A stretch of 64,000 nt of DNA, from contig NZ_BSUO01000001.1 of the NCBI RefSeq assembly GCF_030161635.1, positions 3,453,199 through 3,517,198 on the forward strand, read 5' to 3'. Source of the DNA: Mobilicoccus caccae (GTDB taxonomy: Bacteria; Actinomycetota; Actinomycetes; Actinomycetales; Dermatophilaceae). The translations under genes and the position numbers were made by a program. The notes below the pieces were generated by a model, which was not told the origin of the DNA, did not search any database, and worked only from the letters and a program-made list of their open reading frames with translations. Each line of letters opens with the position of its first letter. Within the stretch, counting starts at the first letter, position 1. This document shows, one piece after another, positions 61,486-64,000 of this stretch.

Positions 61486-61791
61486 GATCGGATCCACGCT
61501 CGCACCGTATAGGGCGATCTATGCGTGGACTGAGAGACACGCAGCGGTGTGGACGGGCCGGTGGGGTCCACAGGGCGCAGTGAGGGCGCTCGAGGTCGAC
61601 GCGATCCGCGACAGGGTGGGCGTCAGAACTGCCGTAGACGACCCGGGCCGACGCTTCGGAACCTGCCGACTGGCCGTCCTGACCGATCGTTGCTCGACGC
61701 AATGTCGTTGCTGATGACGCTTTTTGGGCTGTTCATCGCCTCTTTGTGGAAACATATATCGGATCGTACGTATGAGCGATAGAATGGCTGC
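61486..61791. other. Intergenic region (306 bp) upstream of two divergent genes
   Basis: It separates the AAA ATPase (minus) from the second DUF222/HNH gene (plus). No ORF with coding character, RNA gene or repeat was seen. Its right 80 bases are AT-richer and hold the LexA-like promoter described at 61764. Confidence 0.6.
61764..61785 (+). promoter_or_regulatory. LexA-like box and leaderless promoter of the second DUF222/HNH gene
   Basis: TCGTACGTATGAGCGA (61764-61779) matches the SOS consensus TCGAAC-N4-GTTCGA at 9 of 12 positions. The -10 TAGAAT (61780-61785) follows at once, and the ATG is only 6 bases further on with no ribosome site, so the transcript probably begins at or near the A of the start codon. 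Confidence 0.55.
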
Positions 61792-63069
61792 ATGGACACC
61801 AGCGGCCTCATCGGCCCGCTCGCCGTCGAGCAGGCGCGCGTGATCCTGGCTCGGGCCAGGGACGCCCTGCTCGACCTCGGTGATGCCATCACCGCGTGCC
61901 AGACGGCGGAGCTGGGCGAGGTCGCCGCGGAGGTGGCCTCACTGCGTCTGGCTGCGGAGACGACGCTGGTGGAGGTCACTCGGGAGGCCGTCGATCGTGG
62001 GTGCCTGGTCGACACCGGCGCGACCTCGGCAGGGGCGTGGCTGTCCCAGCAGAGCGGCGATGCCGTACGCGAGCGCGAGGCCCACACCATCGGCACCGTC
62101 GCCACTGCCGTCGCGTCCCCCATCCACGTGCCCGTACGTGAAGCGCTTCGGCAACGACGCTTCGGAGCCGAGACCGCCAGAGTGATCCTGGCCGAACACC
62201 ACGAGATCAGGTCGACCCTGCCCTGGCAGATGCACGACGACATGCTCGAGAAGTTGATCGACCTCGGCGGCCGAGGATTCACCACCACAGAGCTGCGCAG
62301 GTTCCGCCGCGAGCTCATCGCCGAGTACGGCGCGCACGGACTCCTCGACAAGCAGCAGGCCGCTCTGACCCGCAAACGAGCCATGACGACGTTCACCGAA
62401 GGCGACGACGGCATGTTCTACGCCCGCTTACGCCTCGACCCCGCCTCCCACGCCGTCGTGGCCGCCACCCTCGACGCCCTGTCGGCACCCAAGACCGGAG
62501 TCGACGACGCCGGAGACGTGGTCCGCGACGACCGCGCCCCCGAACAACGCCGCGCCGACGCGTTCGTCGAGATCTGCGCGAACTTTCCCGGCCTCACCGG
62601 CGCCGGCATGCGCCACACCACCAAGGCCAAGGTCGTCCTGACCCTGTCCTACGCCGACCTCGTGTCAGGCACCGGCTGCGCCACCACCCTGACGGGCGAA
62701 TCCCTGGCTCCCGGCATCGCCCGCGAGATGGCCTGCGACGCCGGCATCATCCCCCTGGTCCTGGGATCGGCGAGCGAAGAGATCGACGTCGGCCGCGAAG
62801 AACGTCTCGCCACCGCGGCGCAGATCAGCGCACTCCGACATCGCGACAAAGGGTGCACCTATCCCGGCTGCACACGCCCGCCGACCTGGTGCAAAGCCCA
62901 CCACATCGTGCACTGGTGCCTGGGCGGACCCACCGACCTGACCAACCTCGCCCTGCTCTGCCAACACCACCACAGCCACGTCCACCGGCACGGACTCGCC
63001 GCCACCGTCGACGACACCGGCGTGCACTGGCACATCCCTGCCCACGCCCGAGGGCGGGCGGCCGCATGA
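61792..63069 (+). CDS. DUF222/HNH endonuclease (13E12 repeat family), second copy
   Basis: 425 residues from ATG 61792. The DUF222 domain covers about residues 10-330 (GEVAAEVASLRLAAETTLVE, SAGAWLSQQSGDAVREREAH). The HNH domain near residue 350 is canonical: CTYPGCTRPPTWCKAHHIVH and NLALLCQHHHSHVHRHG, with Cys pairs, HH, N and HHxxxH all present. It is closer to the family norm than the copy at 27209, with no acidic tail. Both genes have a LexA-like box overlapping a TAGAAT -10, suggesting SOS induction. The stop lies in a hairpin with the convergent FtsK-like gene following. Confidence 0.9.
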   Translation: MDTSGLIGPLAVEQARVILARARDALLDLGDAITACQTAELGEVAAEVASLRLAAETTLVEVTREAVDRGCLVDTGATSAGAWLSQQSGDAVREREAHTIGTVATAVASPIHVPVREALRQRRFGAETARVILAEHHEIRSTLPWQMHDDMLEKLIDLGGRGFTTTELRRFRRELIAEYGAHGLLDKQQAALTRKRAMTTFTEGDDGMFYARLRLDPASHAVVAATLDALSAPKTGVDDAGDVVRDDRAPEQRRADAFVEICANFPGLTGAGMRHTTKAKVVLTLSYADLVSGTGCATTLTGESLAPGIAREMACDAGIIPLVLGSASEEIDVGREERLATAAQISALRHRDKGCTYPGCTRPPTWCKAHHIVHWCLGGPTDLTNLALLCQHHHSHVHRHGLAATVDDTGVHWHIPAHARGRAAA

Positions 63070-63078
63070 ACGGCCGCC
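63057..63078. terminator. Hairpin across the stop codon of the DUF222/HNH gene
   Basis: An 8-bp perfect stem, GGCGGCCG with CGGCCGCC, has the loop CATGAA, which contains the TGA stop. It lies between convergent genes (63069 and 63102) and may terminate both. Confidence 0.5.
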
Positions 63079-63101
63079 GCCCGACCTCAGAGTGCCGAGG
63101 T

Positions 63102-64000
63102 TCAGAGTCCCGGGGCGGGCAGCAGGTCCGACCTCACCACCTGCACGCGCTCGGCCAGGCCGTCGAGCACCAGGTACCCGGCGCCGACCCCCAACGCGCG
63201 GCCGTACTGCCCGCGCCGCAGTCGAACTCCGAACGCGTCCCCCTCCTCGGTGCCCTGCGGCGCCAGCATCACCCCGCAGCGCGCCCGCCGCAGCGCCGGC
63301 GCCGGGCCCCGGAACGACGCCAGGATCTCCTCGGCCTCACCCGAGCCGACGAAGAACGACCCCGTGTCCCGCATCCGCTGCGGCAACGACGCGAGCTCAT
63401 CCGCCAAGGCTCCCTCGGGCAGCAGGTCCACATCATCGGCCACCACGAGGAGCCGCCTGCCTTCGCGCAGGGCGCGCCGCACGACCTCCGCCAGCTCGGG
63501 CGCATCCTCGTCGTGCCGGAACGGCCCATGGACACGGGGATACACCGCCGGCAACCGCGTCAGAGGACTACGCCGGGCCGTCACCACGGCGACCTCCCAG
63601 CCGCCCTCCAGAGCCGACTCGACCATCGCCACGAGCACACCGGAACGCCCCGTCCGTCGCCGCCCCGTCACGAGAGCACACGGGCCGTGCTCGTCGACGT
63701 CGATCGACCTCGGACCCAACTCGTCACCGCCGACCGCGACCAACAACGCGCCGGCCGAACCCGATCGCCCCTCGACCGGCTCCCCGAGCACGACCGGGAC
63801 GTCCGCGCTGCGCGTCTCCGCCCGTTCCAGCGCCATCGCCTCGACCAGCTCGGTCACGTCGTCGCGCGTCACCAGCACCGGCAGCCGATCGATGCGGAAC
63901 GGCCCACCCCGAGACCACGGCACCACCCGATCGGGCACCCCGGTCTCGCCCTCCGCGTCGCCGACGGCATCGACGCCGGCCTCGGCCACCTGCGTCTCGA
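63102..64000 (-). CDS. FtsK/SpoIIIE-type (EccC-like) ATPase, C-terminal fragment
   Basis: The minus-strand frame is open to the right edge, so the gene starts outside the window; about 299 residues are visible. They contain a P-loop-like LVTGRRRTGRSGVLVAMVES, where the Lys of Walker A is Arg (degenerate), a Walker B-like RRLLVVADDVDLLPEG, and the C-terminal strand region (GAGYLVLDGLAERVQVVRSD) of the last ATPase module of FtsK/EssC/EccC proteins. A degenerate third module is normal for type VII secretion ATPases, and the gene may be one of these or an FHA-FtsK protein. The partial sequence does not allow a choice. Confidence 0.75.
   Translation of the reverse strand, partial: ETQVAEAGVDAVGDAEGETGVPDRVVPWSRGGPFRIDRLPVLVTRDDVTELVEAMALERAETRSADVPVVLGEPVEGRSGSAGALLVAVGGDELGPRSIDVDEHGPCALVTGRRRTGRSGVLVAMVESALEGGWEVAVVTARRSPLTRLPAVYPRVHGPFRHDEDAPELAEVVRRALREGRRLLVVADDVDLLPEGALADELASLPQRMRDTGSFFVGSGEAEEILASFRGPAPALRRARCGVMLAPQGTEEGDAFGVRLRRGQYGRALGVGAGYLVLDGLAERVQVVRSDLLPAPGL

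Overview
The window is chromosomal DNA from a GC-rich actinobacterium, probably a member of the Micrococcales; the species cannot be read from the sequence. Indications are near-exclusive G/C at third codon positions, frequent GTG starts, many 4-base ATGA/GTGA gene overlaps, two DUF222/HNH (13E12-type) endonuclease genes, a CysO-like sulfur carrier with a MoeZ-like E1 protein, DinB/TIGR03086 proteins of the mycothiol-dependent type, and actinobacterial LexA-like boxes. No rRNA, tRNA, CRISPR array, insertion sequence or phage was found.

Layout. 0-10.5 kb: end of an MFS exporter, a LiaF-like protein, a frameshifted YihY protein, a secreted phytase-like esterase, a DAACS symporter, a PfkB kinase, an NADPH:quinone-type oxidoreductase coupled to a TRIC-type channel, an OB-fold protein, a lycopene cyclase and a UPF0340 protein. 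10.5-18 kb: ornithine cyclodeaminase behind a truncated MFS gene, an autoregulated membrane protein/winged-helix pair, HAD-IIA phosphatase, uronate-dehydrogenase-like SDR, a second YihY, an O-antigen-ligase-like protein, SRPBCC and DUF1810 proteins. 18-23 kb: an ADP-ribosylglycohydrolase-like protein followed by a huge SF1 helicase-nuclease relative, both with degenerate catalytic motifs. 23-27 kb: nitrilase, XRE-cupin regulator, aminotransferase and a flavin monooxygenase around a clear operator. 27-36 kb: SOS-box-like DUF222/HNH gene, DUF3626, a haloacetate-dehalogenase-like hydrolase, a DinB/TIGR03086 pair divergent from a WYL regulator, a trypsin-DNA/RNA endonuclease fusion and a lipoprotein. 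36-46 kb: aldo/keto reductase, GntP permease, orphan chemoreceptor, YigZ, NAD synthetase, VapBC, crotonase plus TetR, GlxA regulator plus isochorismatase.

46.3-59.6 kb is the most unusual region. Two convergent, translationally coupled operons are each headed by a Fur-family (Zur-like) inverted repeat. The plus-strand operon encodes a fused double ABC exporter and a complete FecBCD-type metallophore importer. The minus-strand operon encodes an unknown helical protein, a MATE exporter, an S9 prolyl-oligopeptidase fused in frame to a MoeZ-like E1/rhodanese, and a CysO-like carrier ending in Gly-Gly. Short ORFs sharing a C-terminal IExHLRxAGxDxPxG motif lie just outside both operons. I propose a metal-regulated, sulfur-transfer-dependent metallophore or modified-peptide system; this is inference.

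59.6-64 kb: hemerythrin, an AAA ATPase, a second DUF222/HNH gene with a probable leaderless promoter, and the end of an FtsK/SpoIIIE-type ATPase.

Quality caveat: about fifteen genes are broken by single-base shifts, nearly all a missing base at a C or G run of 4-6. That pattern points to systematic homopolymer undercalling rather than gene decay. Those genes are typed here as pseudogene but are probably intact in the organism.
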